Both the position numbers and the translations under genes were made by a program. 64,000 bases of DNA from Nostoc favosum CHAB5714 (GTDB taxonomy: Bacteria; Cyanobacteriota; Cyanobacteriia; Cyanobacteriales; Nostocaceae), in the NCBI RefSeq assembly GCF_020829495.1, contig NZ_JAIVFQ010000028.1:1-64000 (forward strand), in the 5' to 3' direction. Numbering within the stretch: the first letter of the stretch is position 1; every line of letters starts with the position of its first letter. Below are positions 18,996-28,918 of the stretch, one piece after another. A model generated the notes under the pieces. It searched no databases. It was not told the origin of the DNA and saw only the letters and a program-made list of their open reading frames with translations.

Positions 18996-19904
18996 CTACT
19001 CCTCTTCACCTCCTACTTTATCCCCGCGTTCCAGTTCCCAAAGAATTTGATTTCCTTCACGGCGTACCCGTGACACTATCCAGTTTCGCCAGCGCCATTG
19101 ATCTCCCCGACTGGTAACAGCGCTGGCGTGGACATCCATCAAGTCTGCTAACTCAGAACTGGTGATTAAATAGCCTTTTTCTGAAATTTCGTCAGCGATA
19201 CGCAGAGTTTCGACCAAGCTGCGGAGTTGCGAAACCCTCATTTCTGGCGGTTTTTCATCGGTTGCGGCCGCAGTTGGCCCAGTAGATGGTTCCATAACGG
19301 TTATTTCTGGTGCAGAAGTACTGATTTCTTGCGGACTTTGGTTAATTATTCGAGAGTTTTTTTCATAATCAGCTACTTTTGCTACATTTAGGTCATTTGT
19401 GGAAGGTAAAGATTTATAAAAATTTGTAGGTGTTAATTGTTGTAGCGAAGGAATTTTACCACTGGCGTATGTGCGAGCGATCGCATCACAACGTTCGTTA
19501 CCTATGTTACCAGAATGTCCCCTGACGTGTTGCCATTTTACTTGTTGGGTATTAAGTTCATCGAGAGTTTCCAAAAGCTCTTGGTTTTGGACGGGTTTAC
19601 CATCTGACTTTTTCCAGCCTTTCTTTTTCCAGCCTTTCACCCACTTGGTAAGGCAGTTAATCAGGTATTCGCTATCGGTATGAAGGATAATGGGTTGGGT
19701 TTGTTGAGATGTTTGCAGGAATTGGAGGGCTGCGATCGCAGCTTGCATTTCCATTTTATTATTAGTGGTATGAGGGGATGCATCGCCCATTTCGTGGATT
19801 GAACCATCGCTAAAATAGACGACAACTCCCCAACCGCCAGGGCCAGGGTTTCCGGTGCAAGCACCATCGGTGTATATGCTTTGGATTGTGGGTTGAGTGG
19901 ACAT
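18996..19904 (-). CDS. rnhA: Ribonuclease HI with C-terminal extension
   Basis: A 302-residue protein whose first 150 residues are RNase HI, which cuts the RNA strand of RNA-DNA hybrids. The four catalytic acids are in YTDGACTGNPG, KMEMQAAI, HTDSEYL and NERCDAIA, with the VKWQHVRGHSG loop carrying the active-site His. Beyond the usual length (about 155) is an extra region: a Ser/Thr/Pro-rich linker followed by a domain of about 90 residues (EMRVSQLRSLVETLRIADEI and a WRWRNWIVSRVRREG end) found in cyanobacterial homologues; its role is unknown, perhaps nucleic-acid binding. It converges with cruG. Confidence 0.9.
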   Translation of the reverse strand: MSTQPTIQSIYTDGACTGNPGPGGWGVVVYFSDGSIHEMGDASPHTTNNKMEMQAAIAALQFLQTSQQTQPIILHTDSEYLINCLTKWVKGWKKKGWKKSDGKPVQNQELLETLDELNTQQVKWQHVRGHSGNIGNERCDAIARTYASGKIPSLQQLTPTNFYKSLPSTNDLNVAKVADYEKNSRIINQSPQEISTSAPEITVMEPSTGPTAAATDEKPPEMRVSQLRSLVETLRIADEISEKGYLITSSELADLMDVHASAVTSRGDQWRWRNWIVSRVRREGNQILWELERGDKVGGEEE

Positions 19905-20460
19905 GGTTTAGGATATCGAACCGCAAAGGACGAGGCAGGCGCTAACAGCGGGTTTCCCGACTTATTCGCTCTTAGCGTTCCCGTAGGGTAGCAACTGCCG
20001 TGCTAAGGACGCTAAGGAAGAGTGATTAGCTGCGAATTGTTTTAACGAATATCCAGGCTATTATAGTTACCTTTCACATAGCCAAATATAGACAGGCTAT
20101 TTTACAGGTGTTTGAGCTACTCCAATTTCAGCATGGACACGCTTAAATGTTGAAGTAATACGCCTTGGATGTACTACCTGACATCCCCTATCCCTCTGAA
20201 CTATATTCATCAGGATTACTTTTCTTAGGTGATTAAGGTCTACTTAATCTTAATGACGAGGCTCGAAAAACTTTTCAAGTTGTCTATCTCAAACTATCAT
20301 AAATGTATATGTTTAGGTTAATTTGGCTACAAAATGAATGAAGTTTTAACATACTGGTTCGCACTGCGGCTAAGGTAACTAACGATGTGGGCGGGAAGAT
20401 TAAGTTAAAACTAAGGTGAGTTGCAGCAGTTTTCATGTATTTGAACCACATTTCTCGTAG

Positions 20461-20481
20461 GGGCACAGCAATGCTGTGCCC
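20461..20481. repeat. Palindromic repeat GGGCACAGCA-A-TGCTGTGCCC, copy 1
   Basis: A perfect 10-bp inverted repeat around one base, preceded by CGTAG and followed by TTAC. The second copy is at 51091-51111 with the same flanks. Confidence 0.85.
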
Positions 20482-20527
20482 TTACTGCGCGATCTATTTA
20501 ACTGAAAATAGCTGTAATTTTTGTCAG

Positions 20528-20692
20528 TTGATACAATCGCATTGTTAGCCGATACAATCGCATTGTCAGTCGATACAATGCCATTGTTAGTCGATACAAT
20601 CGCATTGTCAGTCGATACAATGCCATTGTTAGTCAAAACAATCGCATTGTTAGTCGATACAATCGCATTGTCAGTCGATGCAATAACAATGC
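20528..20692. repeat. 21-bp tandem array 1 (about 7.9 units)
   Basis: Units of the form TCGATACAATCGCATTGTTAG, alternating with TCGATACAATGCCATTGT. Each carries a dyad ACAAT-NNN-ATTGT. Reading frames are open on both strands only because 21 is divisible by three. Confidence 0.9.
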
Positions 20693-20799
20693 AGAAGGTT
20701 GCGTTTAAATAGCCTCCGTGAGTTGGAAAGCATTAATTGTCCGCTAATCTACCTACGCGGACTTAGTTTTGATGGTTCCGCGATTTCTAATCGCCAGGG

Positions 20800-22998
20800 T
20801 TACATACGTTTCAAATCTTGTAAAACTGCGGCGGCTGATTGATAGCGATCGCTAAAATGATAGCAAACCATTTTATCTAAAATCACCGCTAATTCTTCAC
20901 TCACTTGTGCTGTTTGCCGCCACATAATATTACCCGTTTCTGGATCTGGGTGGAGGTCTTGTGGTGCTATCCCAGTTATGGCTTGAATGGCAATCATTCC
21001 TAAAGCGTAAATGTCACTGCATAAGCGCGGATGACCGGCAAATTGTTCTGGAGGTGCATAACCCCGCGTCCCAATGGCTACTGTGGCTAATTCTGTTTGC
21101 TCACTACTTGGCGGTTGCATCAATTTGACTGCACCAAAGTCAATCAATACCAGCCGATTGTCTTGAGCGCATCTAATAATATTAGCCGGTTTGATATCAC
21201 GATGAATCACTCGATGCTGGTGAACAAATTCTAGAACTTCTAAAACTTGTTTTAACATCTCAATCACAAATGATTCGTTTTGCACATTCCGCACAGGTGG
21301 TAATTCTTCACTTAGGGTATGTCCCTCGATATATTCTTGAATCAAATAAAATTCTTGGTCATCTTCAAAATAAGCAAGTAGTTCGGGAATCTGATGATGT
21401 TTACCCAAAGATTGTAATATTTCAGCTTCACTATTAAACAACCTACGAGCAACTTGCAAAAATCGTGTATCTTGACGGGCTGGCATTAACTTTTTAACTA
21501 CGCAAATCGGATTACCTGGGCGTTGAGTATCCTGTGCTAAATAAGTGCGGCCAAATCCACCAGCACCGAGAACTTGAGAGATTTTGTAGCGTCCACTCAA
21601 AAGCAAATCACCTGATTTTATTTCTGGTGAATCAACTGGGGGAGGAAAATCAAGATAGGAGTCGGGAAGTGCTGTTTTATCTTCTAAGAGTACATTTAAT
21701 TGAGCGATCGCTTCTTGTTGTTTTTCAACTTGCAGAATAATCACCTGAGTTTGTCGCTGATTTTGGTAGCTAGTATAAGTAATCACACAAATGCTACTAA
21801 TCACCAAAGCGAGGGCAGAGGGAACTAATGGTATCCATCCGGCTTGCAAAAACAAAGCAACGCAGATTCCTATTAAGCCAAGTAGAGTTGTCCCGACCAC
21901 CACTAGCAACAGCAACGGATTTTGCCACCGCCATGCTATAATCCCACCTAAAAGCGACCAGCCCCACACCCAAATAAGTTCCGCCCAGTCTGGCCAATAC
22001 CAAATTAGAGCTCGCCCATCCAACACTGTACTGATGAGTTGACTTGCTATCTGTGCATGAATAAACAGAGCAGGCATTCTGGCTGGTTGATCTGGCAAAG
22101 CGCTGTAGGGTGTATAAAAGCTACTTTGAGGTAAATTAGCGGCAGTAGCGCCAATAATTACAAGGCGGTCTTTGACTAAATTGGGTTTGACTTGTCCACT
22201 GAGGACTTGTGTGAGGGTTACTTCGTCGGCGAGGCTGTTGGGGTGATGGTAATTTAATAATATTTGATAGCCATCTGCATCTAGATGTTGGTAGCTACCG
22301 GAATTTGGTTGTAAACGCCAGAACAGGGTTTTACCTAACTTAAAATCTCCTTTATTAGTAAAGTCATATTCAATGCCTTGTTTTTCCAGATAATTAATTG
22401 CTATTAACGCACCAAATGCAAATGATGTTGTACATTTTTTGTATGGAGAGTTAACAAATAACAAACTGCGGCGAATAATTTGGTCGTTTTCATTGTCAGC
22501 AACCACATTGCCAAACCCAACATTCTCTATAGGTAAATTTGGCGGTGGTGGGATTTCATCTCTACCCAAGCTGCTGAAAAAACAGGTGCTGACGATGTTA
22601 TCTTTATTTTGCAAATTAGCTGCCAAATACTTGTTTTCTGGTTGGAAAAGATATAAACCAACAATTCGCGGTTGATAAGTCTCTATTTTCTTTAACAGCT
22701 GATTTATTGTATGATCTGATGGAGTCCCTTTCTCTCGTTTGAGATCCTCGTCAGTGATTTTTACCAGCAAAATCCGCTTATCAGGTGCTTCTGCTAGACG
22801 CGATCGCAACATCTGATCATAAACTCTCAACTCCCAAGGCTGCAACCATTTGAGTTCCCGAACTCCCCAGATAAAGGCGGTAACTCCTACACTGGTAACT
22901 AAAATAATTTGCAACCAGCTTTTGCTCTTGAAAGTTTCACGCGAATCCTGAACTTTGACAAAGGGGACACGGAGTTTTTCTAATAGTCCACTAATCAC
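20800..22998 (-). CDS. CHASE2-domain Ser/Thr protein kinase
   Basis: A 732-residue membrane receptor kinase. An N-terminal membrane segment (about 28-45) leads into an extracytoplasmic CHASE2 sensor (about 55-325), then three closely spaced membrane helices (about 335-410), a short coiled region and a eukaryotic-type kinase domain (about 465-732). The kinase has GAGGFGRTYLAQD (ATP loop), VVKKL (Lys), HRDIKPANII (catalytic loop), DFGAVKL (metal) and GTRGYAPPEQF (activation segment), so it should be active. CHASE2 kinases are common in cyanobacteria; the ligand is unknown. The start is a GTG with no strong ribosome site, so the exact N-terminus is uncertain. Confidence 0.92.
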   Translation of the reverse strand: MISGLLEKLRVPFVKVQDSRETFKSKSWLQIILVTSVGVTAFIWGVRELKWLQPWELRVYDQMLRSRLAEAPDKRILLVKITDEDLKREKGTPSDHTINQLLKKIETYQPRIVGLYLFQPENKYLAANLQNKDNIVSTCFFSSLGRDEIPPPPNLPIENVGFGNVVADNENDQIIRRSLLFVNSPYKKCTTSFAFGALIAINYLEKQGIEYDFTNKGDFKLGKTLFWRLQPNSGSYQHLDADGYQILLNYHHPNSLADEVTLTQVLSGQVKPNLVKDRLVIIGATAANLPQSSFYTPYSALPDQPARMPALFIHAQIASQLISTVLDGRALIWYWPDWAELIWVWGWSLLGGIIAWRWQNPLLLLVVVGTTLLGLIGICVALFLQAGWIPLVPSALALVISSICVITYTSYQNQRQTQVIILQVEKQQEAIAQLNVLLEDKTALPDSYLDFPPPVDSPEIKSGDLLLSGRYKISQVLGAGGFGRTYLAQDTQRPGNPICVVKKLMPARQDTRFLQVARRLFNSEAEILQSLGKHHQIPELLAYFEDDQEFYLIQEYIEGHTLSEELPPVRNVQNESFVIEMLKQVLEVLEFVHQHRVIHRDIKPANIIRCAQDNRLVLIDFGAVKLMQPPSSEQTELATVAIGTRGYAPPEQFAGHPRLCSDIYALGMIAIQAITGIAPQDLHPDPETGNIMWRQTAQVSEELAVILDKMVCYHFSDRYQSAAAVLQDLKRM

Positions 22999-23150
22999 GG
23001 CGTTGCGGCGGTAGCCTGAATTGGGTAGATTTTGCAGGCGCAGAAGTTAATTTTCTGACTCTAGGTTAATTAGCTTTTAACCTGAGCTTCTATATTAATG
23101 TAACAATTTACTTGCTGCTTAGAGACTAGACAAGCGATTGGGCTATGCAG

Positions 23151-23435
23151 CTAATCATCCGTTTGAGATGTTTGAGCATCTTTAACAGCACTGGCAATTG
23201 GGAAAGAAATAGGATTAGTAGATGGGGTTAGTGAATCTAACTCGGATTGTTCGAGTGATGCCTCAATGCTTGAATCAGCAAAATAGGAGTCAAATATTTT
23301 ATCATAGTTAGAAGCAACAGCTAAAAAAGCGCCACCTAAAATATAGATAGGTAATGGCAAATTAAATTCTTGCAACCAGTCAAACAGTTCCGCTAAGGCA
23401 AATAACACAAAAAAGCAGGCAAGCCAAACCCTCAT
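23151..23435 (-). CDS. Small conserved membrane protein, unknown function
   Basis: A 94-residue protein with two hydrophobic stretches (residues about 2-16 and 27-43) and an acidic, Ser/Thr-rich C-terminal tail of 45 residues. I recognise it only as the kind of small hypothetical found in filamentous cyanobacteria; no motif gives a role. It lies 150 bases upstream of the CHASE2 kinase on the same strand, and a common transcript is possible but not shown. Confidence 0.6.
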   Translation of the reverse strand: MRVWLACFFVLFALAELFDWLQEFNLPLPIYILGGAFLAVASNYDKIFDSYFADSSIEASLEQSELDSLTPSTNPISFPIASAVKDAQTSQTDD

Positions 23436-23524
23436 ATTTTTATTCTCTCGATTGAAACAACTCTATTAATAGCTTAAATAGGTTGCCTAATAGTTGATGT
23501 AGTACATAATCACCAACTTACAAC

Positions 23525-23918
23525 AGACCTCTTGCAAAAGTCCTAGATGTGTGGGACAAGTTGGGTAGCATTGATGACGTTGGAAAAAAAAGAGAGTACC
23601 TCACCTACTTCCAAACAAGTAAATGCGTACGCTCAACAAGCAAATGCTGTCGCTCAACAAGTAAATGCGTACGCTCAACAAGCAAATGCTGTCGCTCAAC
23701 AAGCAAATGCTGTTGCTCAACAAGCAAATGTTGTCGCTCAACAAGCAAATGCTGTCGCTCAACAAGCAAATGCGTACGCTCAACAAGCAAATGCTGTCGC
23801 TCAACAAGCAAATGCGTACGCTCAACAAGCAAATGCTGTCGCTCAACAAGCAAATGCGTACGCTCAACCTGACTTTTGACGGGATGTGGAAAAGGGGATA
23901 GACTTTTGCAAGAGGTCT
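23525..23918. mobile_element. Element with 18-bp inverted ends enclosing 21-bp array 2
   Basis: Perfect terminal inverted repeats AGACCTCTTGCAAAAGTC (23525-23542) and GACTTTTGCAAGAGGTCT (23901-23918) enclose 12 exact-length units of 21 bp at 23619-23870 (GCAAATGCTGTCGCTCAACAA alternating with GCAAATGCGTACGCTCAACAA). The layout is that of a non-autonomous transposable element carrying a tandem array. All frames over the array are open, which is a result of the period. Confidence 0.75.
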
Positions 23919-24003
23919 AACCTCTATAACTCTAGATAGATGTAGTGAGAGTTATAGCATCTGCTATATTCCAATATCTACTAGAAAAATAAAAATATAT
24001 TTA

Positions 24004-24240
24004 GCTTATGCCTCAATCGAACAGCTAAGGATTGCACAGTTGGTTCGTGAGACTTGGCAGTGCCTCAAACTTTCACAGGTAAAACTGGCAACGATGTTAG
24101 GAGTTTCGTTCTACAGTATAAACCGATGGCAAAACGGACGGACACGACCTTCGCCACTGGCTATGAAACAAATTAAAGAGCTATTACACTAAATGGGAGA
24201 ACCCGGTGAAGCGCTTTTAGCCAGATACTTTAAAAAATGA
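24004..24240 (+). pseudogene. XRE-family helix-turn-helix regulator, decayed
   Basis: One frame reads through a clear XRE-type HTH (LSQVKLATMLGVSFYSINRW then QNGRTRPSPLAMKQIKELL), meets a TAA at 24190-24192, and continues in the same frame as MGEPGEALLARYFKK before a second stop. No start codon fits before the HTH. The intact relative at 51676-51966 has the same order of motifs (TINRWENGHATPSPLALKQI) and is joined to a hybrid kinase, as this one once was. It is therefore a dead copy with a lost start and an internal nonsense codon. Confidence 0.7.
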
Positions 24241-24283
24241 GGAGCAGAGACTGTGACTAAAGAGGCAAAGGGCAGGGGACAAT

Positions 24284-24418
24284 AAAATATTAGGTGTGAT
24301 TGAATTTTTTAGCAACCAACTTTTAGAGCCTGACACCAATTTACTCCAAATGATCAGTGCGATCGCCACTCAGATTGGTCAATTCATCGAGCAGCAGCGA
24401 AATTTGTCGTTACTGTAA
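24284..24418 (+). pseudogene. GAF-domain tail, remnant of a longer kinase
   Basis: Forty-four codons (ILGVIEFFSNQLLEPDTNLL, then AIATQIGQFIEQQ) match the last strands and helix of a GAF domain as found in cyanobacterial sensor kinases. The frame ends at TAA 24416-24418, and the following kinase gene continues in exactly the same frame. The piece is either the degraded N-terminal part of that kinase or a relic of another one. Confidence 0.6.
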
Positions 24419-24445
24419 GAAAGTGAGGAAAAATCTCGCCGGATT

Positions 24446-27400
24446 TTGGAAACATTAGGTGTCTCGATTGAGAAAGAAAATTTTCCCCTTGTTAAAGATT
24501 TAATTTATCATCTAAAAGCTCAAGAGGTTACAGATTTGCGGCAATATTTGGGTGAACAGGAGCAAGTAGAAGAAAATCTGCGTCATAGTGAAGCACGCTA
24601 CCGCTCACTGGCAGAAGCAAGCGCATCCATCGTCTGGAGTGCGGGGCCTTGGGGCAACGTTGTTGACGAGATTCCAACTTGGGAGGCGTTCACTGGGCAA
24701 AGTCCCGAAGAATACAAAGGATGGGGTTGGGTTGACGCACTGCACCCAGATGACCGTACATCTGTAGCTGCTATTTGGAGACAGGCCTTTTTTGGACGCA
24801 GCGTTGCAGTTGCCGAGTATCGTGTTCTGCGGCATGACGGCGAATACCGTTACATGAATATACGCGGTGTGCCTATACTTGATGAAACAGGCGAAATTCA
24901 GGAATGGGTAGGAATGTGCGTAGATATTAGCGAAGGCAAGCAAGCTGAGGCAGAACGTGAGCAATTGCTGGCGCTACTGAAAACAGAACAGACTCGCTTG
25001 GTTGAAGCTAACGTTCTGCTTGATACCCTCTTCAATAACGCACCTATAGGTATTGGTCTATGGGATGAGAAATTAAGATACGTTCGGTTGAATGACGCTT
25101 TAGCTGAGATTAATGGTTTTCCCCAAGAGGTGCATATCGGTAAGACTGTCGCCCAAGTGCTACCTGGAGTAGATTCTACGGTCATGGAAGCTTTTCGTAA
25201 TGTGATCGAGACTGGAGAATCTATTGCCCAAGAGGCCAGTGGAGAGACACCTGCCGCGCCTGGAAAGCAGCGGCACTGGTCGGTAAATTATTATCCAATT
25301 CAACTACCAGATGATATTACTTGGGTGGGTGCAATCTGCCAAGAAATCACGGATCGCAAGCAAGCAGAAGTCGAGCGCCAACAGCTATTTGAGCGGGAGC
25401 AAGCGGCTCGTGTTGAGGCTGAAGCTGCCAAAGAGCAAGTTACCAAGATTTTAGAAAGTATCACTGATGGCTTTCTTGCCTTTGACAGTGAGTGGCGCTT
25501 TACCTACCTCAATCATCAGGGAGGCATAAATCTGGGGCGTTCCTGCGAGGATTTGCTCGGAAAAAATTTGTGGTCAGAGTTTCCAGAACTGGCTGATACT
25601 AGCTTTGGTCAGCTTTATCAAAGGGCAGTTGCTCTAGGAATGCCCCTTGAGCTTGAAGATTATTACCCACCCTTTGATGCATGGTTTGCGGTTCGCGCCT
25701 ATCCTTCAGCCACAGGGTTATCAGTTTATTTCCGTAATATTAGTATACGCAAACAGGCAGAGGCAAAACTGCGCGAGAGTGAGGCGTGTTTTCGGCTGAT
25801 GGCTGAGAATTCAACTGATATTATTTCACGCCATACAGTAGATGGAATTCTTCTTTACGTTTCACCAGCTTGCTACACAGTATTGGGGTATCAGCCAGAG
25901 GAACTAGTAGGTCATTCCAGCCAGGAGTTAGTTCACCCTGACGATTTGGCAGAGATTGCCAGGAATTATCCAGTCAATGCCGATTTACCAGATATTTATA
26001 CTATTACTCACCGCGCTCGTCACAAAGACGGACATTATATTTGGTTGGAAGCAACTGTTCGAGCTATTCGCGATCGCCAAACTAAAGAAATTTTAGAGAT
26101 GCAAGCGTCTTCGCGGGATATTACAGAGCGCAAGCAGGTGGAGGTGGAGCAGCGTTTTCTAGCTGACGCTAGTGAGATTTTGGCTGCATCATTAGACTAC
26201 GAGACAACCTTAGCCAGTTTAGCGCGTTTGGCAGTGCCTGAAATAGCTGATTGGTGCTTAGTTGATATTATTTGTGACAATCAATTAGTCCGCCGGGTTG
26301 CAGCAGCCCATGCCGATCCAAAAAAACAAGAATTAGTAGAACAGTTACAAAATTATCCGCCTGATTTGACACGAAAAGAAGGTATTGCTGAGGTAATACG
26401 GACAGGCAAATCACAAATTACTCATTTTATTTCTGATGAACAGATACAAGCGGTAAGCCATAATGCCAGTCATCAAAAAATCTTGCAAGAACTAAATCCG
26501 ACATCTGGTATTAGTGTACCCCTCATAATTCGGGGACGGGTGCTGGGAGCTATGACTTTGGTATCTTCTTCAGGTCGTCGCTACGATACCAAAAGCCTAA
26601 TGTTATCAGAAGAGTTAGCTCGCCGGGCTGCCGTAGCCGTTGATAATGCCCGACTATATACAGAAACACAGCAATCTCAACAGGCGGCTTTACGGGCAGC
26701 ATCTCGCACTGCGCGTCTGCAAGGCATTACCGCCGCACTTTCTGAATCTCTGACTCCGGCACAGGTTGCTGAAGTAATGGTAGAGCAAGGTATGGCAGCT
26801 TTGGGAGCTAGTTCTGCTTTAGTAGCACTAGTGACTAATAGCAGCACTGAACTAGAAATTGTCCGTGCAGTAGGTTATCAACAGGAAGCAGTAGATTCAT
26901 GGCGTCGATTCTCTATTAATGCATCCGTACCACTGGCAGAAGCAGTGAGAAACAAGCAGCCCATCTGGCAAGAGTCAACAGCAGCGAGGATTGCTCGTTA
27001 CTCACATCTTGGTAAGGAATACGCCCAGGTTGACTACGGAGCTTGGATTTCAATTCCATTGATCATCGAGGGGCGAGCCATAGGTGGAATGTCTCTAGCT
27101 TTTGCCGAAATTCAGGAGTTTAGTCAGGATGACCAACCCTTCATGCTGGCACTAGCACAGCAGTGCGCTCAAGCGATGGAACGGGCCCGTCTATACGAGG
27201 CAGAGCAAACGGCACGGGAAGCAGCAGAAAACGCTAACCGAATTAAAGACGAATTTCTAGCAGTCCTTTCTCATGAATTGCGATCGCCACTCAACCCAAT
27301 TTTAGGATGGTCTAAGCTACTCCAAACCAAAAAACTTGATGAAAAGACAATCCCTCAAGCGCTGAAGACTATTGAACGAAATGCTAGGTTACAAGCTCAA

Positions 27401-28375
27401 CTGATTGAAGACTTACTGGATATCTCCCGGATTTTACAAGGTAAACTTAGCCTGAATATCTACCCAGTTGATTTGACATCTGTGATTTCCGCAGCAATGG
27501 AAACAGTGCGGTTATCGGCAGAAGCTAAGTCAATTGAGATGCACATTAGCCTGGAACCACATTTGGGGCAAGTTTTAGGTGATTCTGGCCGATTACAGCA
27601 AATCGTTTGGAACCTGCTCTCAAATGCAGTTAAGTTTACACCTGCGGGGGGACGGGTTGATATTCGACTGAAACAAGTAGGGGGTAAAGAAATACCAAAC
27701 CACTCCCCGCTTTATGCTCAAATTATCGTCAGCGACACTGGCAAAGGCATCGATCCTAATTTTCTGCCTTACGTGTTTGAATATTTTCGCCAAGAGAACA
27801 GCAGCACCACCAGAAAGTTTGGTGGACTGGGATTAGGATTAGCGATCGTCCGTCACTTAGTCGAACTGCATGGCGGCACAGTGCAGGTAGAAAGCGAGGG
27901 CGAAGATCAGGGGGCAACTTTTACCGTGAGACTCCCACTGCTCCAAAATCAATCAGAGATTAAACAGGAGAGTAATGACTCAGAGACATCCTCAAATTTA
28001 AATGGTGTCAATATTTTAGTAGTGGATGATGATGCAGATACGCGAGAATTTATTGCCTTCTTGCTAGAGCAGTATGGGGCAAATGTGACAGCAGTAGCAT
28101 CAGCAAATGAAGCACTAGCCGCTTTAAGCCAATCCTTGCCAGATATACTTTTAAGCGACATTGGGATGCCAGAAGTGGATGGATGTATGTTTATGCGACA
28201 GTTGAGAACACTGCCAGCAGAGCAAGGAGGGCAAATTCGAGCGATCGCACTTACTGCCTATGCTGGAGAAATGAACGCCAAGCAAGTACTTGCAGCTGGA
28301 TTTAACAAGCATCTTGCCAAACCAGTAGAGCCAGCCGAATTAGTAGATGCGATCGCCAACTTAATAGCTGAATAA
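24446..28375 (+). CDS. Hybrid sensor histidine kinase, PAS4-GAF2-HK-REC
   Basis: About 1309 residues, with no membrane segment. Order: PAS domains at about 52-165, 190-310, 335-440 and 447-565; GAF domains at about 570-745 and 765-920; HisKA with phospho-His near 944 (LAVLSHELRSPLNPILGW); ATPase with NLLSNAVKFTP, DTGKGI and GLGLGLAIV; C-terminal receiver from about 1188 with Asp near 1237 (LLSDIGMPEVDG) and Lys in LAKPVEP. The kinase-receiver half is very similar to the 1623-residue kinase at 51963. The start (TTG at 24446) is doubtful: homologous sequence continues upstream in frame beyond a stop codon, so the present gene may be a 5'-truncated form whose expression is uncertain. The ligands are unknown. 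Confidence 0.85.
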   Translation: METLGVSIEKENFPLVKDLIYHLKAQEVTDLRQYLGEQEQVEENLRHSEARYRSLAEASASIVWSAGPWGNVVDEIPTWEAFTGQSPEEYKGWGWVDALHPDDRTSVAAIWRQAFFGRSVAVAEYRVLRHDGEYRYMNIRGVPILDETGEIQEWVGMCVDISEGKQAEAEREQLLALLKTEQTRLVEANVLLDTLFNNAPIGIGLWDEKLRYVRLNDALAEINGFPQEVHIGKTVAQVLPGVDSTVMEAFRNVIETGESIAQEASGETPAAPGKQRHWSVNYYPIQLPDDITWVGAICQEITDRKQAEVERQQLFEREQAARVEAEAAKEQVTKILESITDGFLAFDSEWRFTYLNHQGGINLGRSCEDLLGKNLWSEFPELADTSFGQLYQRAVALGMPLELEDYYPPFDAWFAVRAYPSATGLSVYFRNISIRKQAEAKLRESEACFRLMAENSTDIISRHTVDGILLYVSPACYTVLGYQPEELVGHSSQELVHPDDLAEIARNYPVNADLPDIYTITHRARHKDGHYIWLEATVRAIRDRQTKEILEMQASSRDITERKQVEVEQRFLADASEILAASLDYETTLASLARLAVPEIADWCLVDIICDNQLVRRVAAAHADPKKQELVEQLQNYPPDLTRKEGIAEVIRTGKSQITHFISDEQIQAVSHNASHQKILQELNPTSGISVPLIIRGRVLGAMTLVSSSGRRYDTKSLMLSEELARRAAVAVDNARLYTETQQSQQAALRAASRTARLQGITAALSESLTPAQVAEVMVEQGMAALGASSALVALVTNSSTELEIVRAVGYQQEAVDSWRRFSINASVPLAEAVRNKQPIWQESTAARIARYSHLGKEYAQVDYGAWISIPLIIEGRAIGGMSLAFAEIQEFSQDDQPFMLALAQQCAQAMERARLYEAEQTAREAAENANRIKDEFLAVLSHELRSPLNPILGWSKLLQTKKLDEKTIPQALKTIERNARLQAQLIEDLLDISRILQGKLSLNIYPVDLTSVISAAMETVRLSAEAKSIEMHISLEPHLGQVLGDSGRLQQIVWNLLSNAVKFTPAGGRVDIRLKQVGGKEIPNHSPLYAQIIVSDTGKGIDPNFLPYVFEYFRQENSSTTRKFGGLGLGLAIVRHLVELHGGTVQVESEGEDQGATFTVRLPLLQNQSEIKQESNDSETSSNLNGVNILVVDDDADTREFIAFLLEQYGANVTAVASANEALAALSQSLPDILLSDIGMPEVDGCMFMRQLRTLPAEQGGQIRAIALTAYAGEMNAKQVLAAGFNKHLAKPVEPAELVDAIANLIAE

Positions 28376-28467
28376 ACCGCAACGCGAGAGTCATTAGTTC
28401 TTGAGATACCACGCCCCCTGCCCCCTGCCCCCTGCCTCCTGCCTCTTATAAACCTGTCTCTAGCTGT

Positions 28468-28755
28468 TTACCCTGCATTCAGCGCATCTATCAATTGCGG
28501 CCCTGCTGCAAATGGTCCAACCCAATTCACGGTTACACCCAATGCTTGGAAACGTGGCTCAACAGCTTTTTTGGATTTGACAAGATCACCAGAACTTTGA
28601 TACGCCAAGTTAATTACTTTGGCGTTTGTCTGCGCTTGGGTACTTTGCACAAGGCTACCGGCAAAGGGAGATAATAAAGTAAACAGTCCCAGTGCTGAAT
28701 ATTGGACAATACGCTTTAAAACTGTGCGACGTTGTGGTTGATATGGCTTATTCAT
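28468..28755 (-). pseudogene. ssuA: Aliphatic sulfonate-binding protein, N-terminal fragment
   Basis: Ninety-five residues comprising a twin-arginine signal (QRRTVLKRI) and the first strand-helix units of an SsuA-type binding protein (KVINLAYQSSGDLV, WVGPFAAGPQLIDALNAG). The full protein has over 320 residues; this copy ends with a stop immediately after the AGPQLIDALNAG motif. It cannot bind substrate. A C-terminal piece of an SsuA lies at 29169-29375, upstream on the same strand and so in the wrong order to be its other half. Confidence 0.8.
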
Positions 28756-28918
28756 CAGTTGTGATTTTCCTCGTAATTTTTAGCTTTTAGGTTGTAAGTC
28801 TTACTTTCTTTCTTTCAGCAAGTAAGATAATAGGAAGTTGTTATTTAAACCTCCTAGAACACCAATTTATGATTACAAATTGAGATTGTGCTAATTCAAG
28901 AAATCTCCTTTTGCATTT

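Larger units (their letters stand above)
19905..20799. other. Long non-coding region with repeats
   Basis: No convincing gene. It holds GCGTTCCCGTAGGGTAGC-type palindromic motifs at 19970-20030, a perfect palindrome at 20461-20481 and a 21-bp tandem array at 20528-20692. Confidence 0.6.

Noticed and set aside
20528..20692. CRISPR array
   Set aside because: The units are directly adjacent with no unique spacers; the same holds for the other three arrays, and no cas gene is present.
23547..23901. Five overlapping open frames with heptad repeats (for example NAVAQQA)
   Set aside because: Same reason; the frames lie inside an element with inverted ends and none has a gene-like start region.
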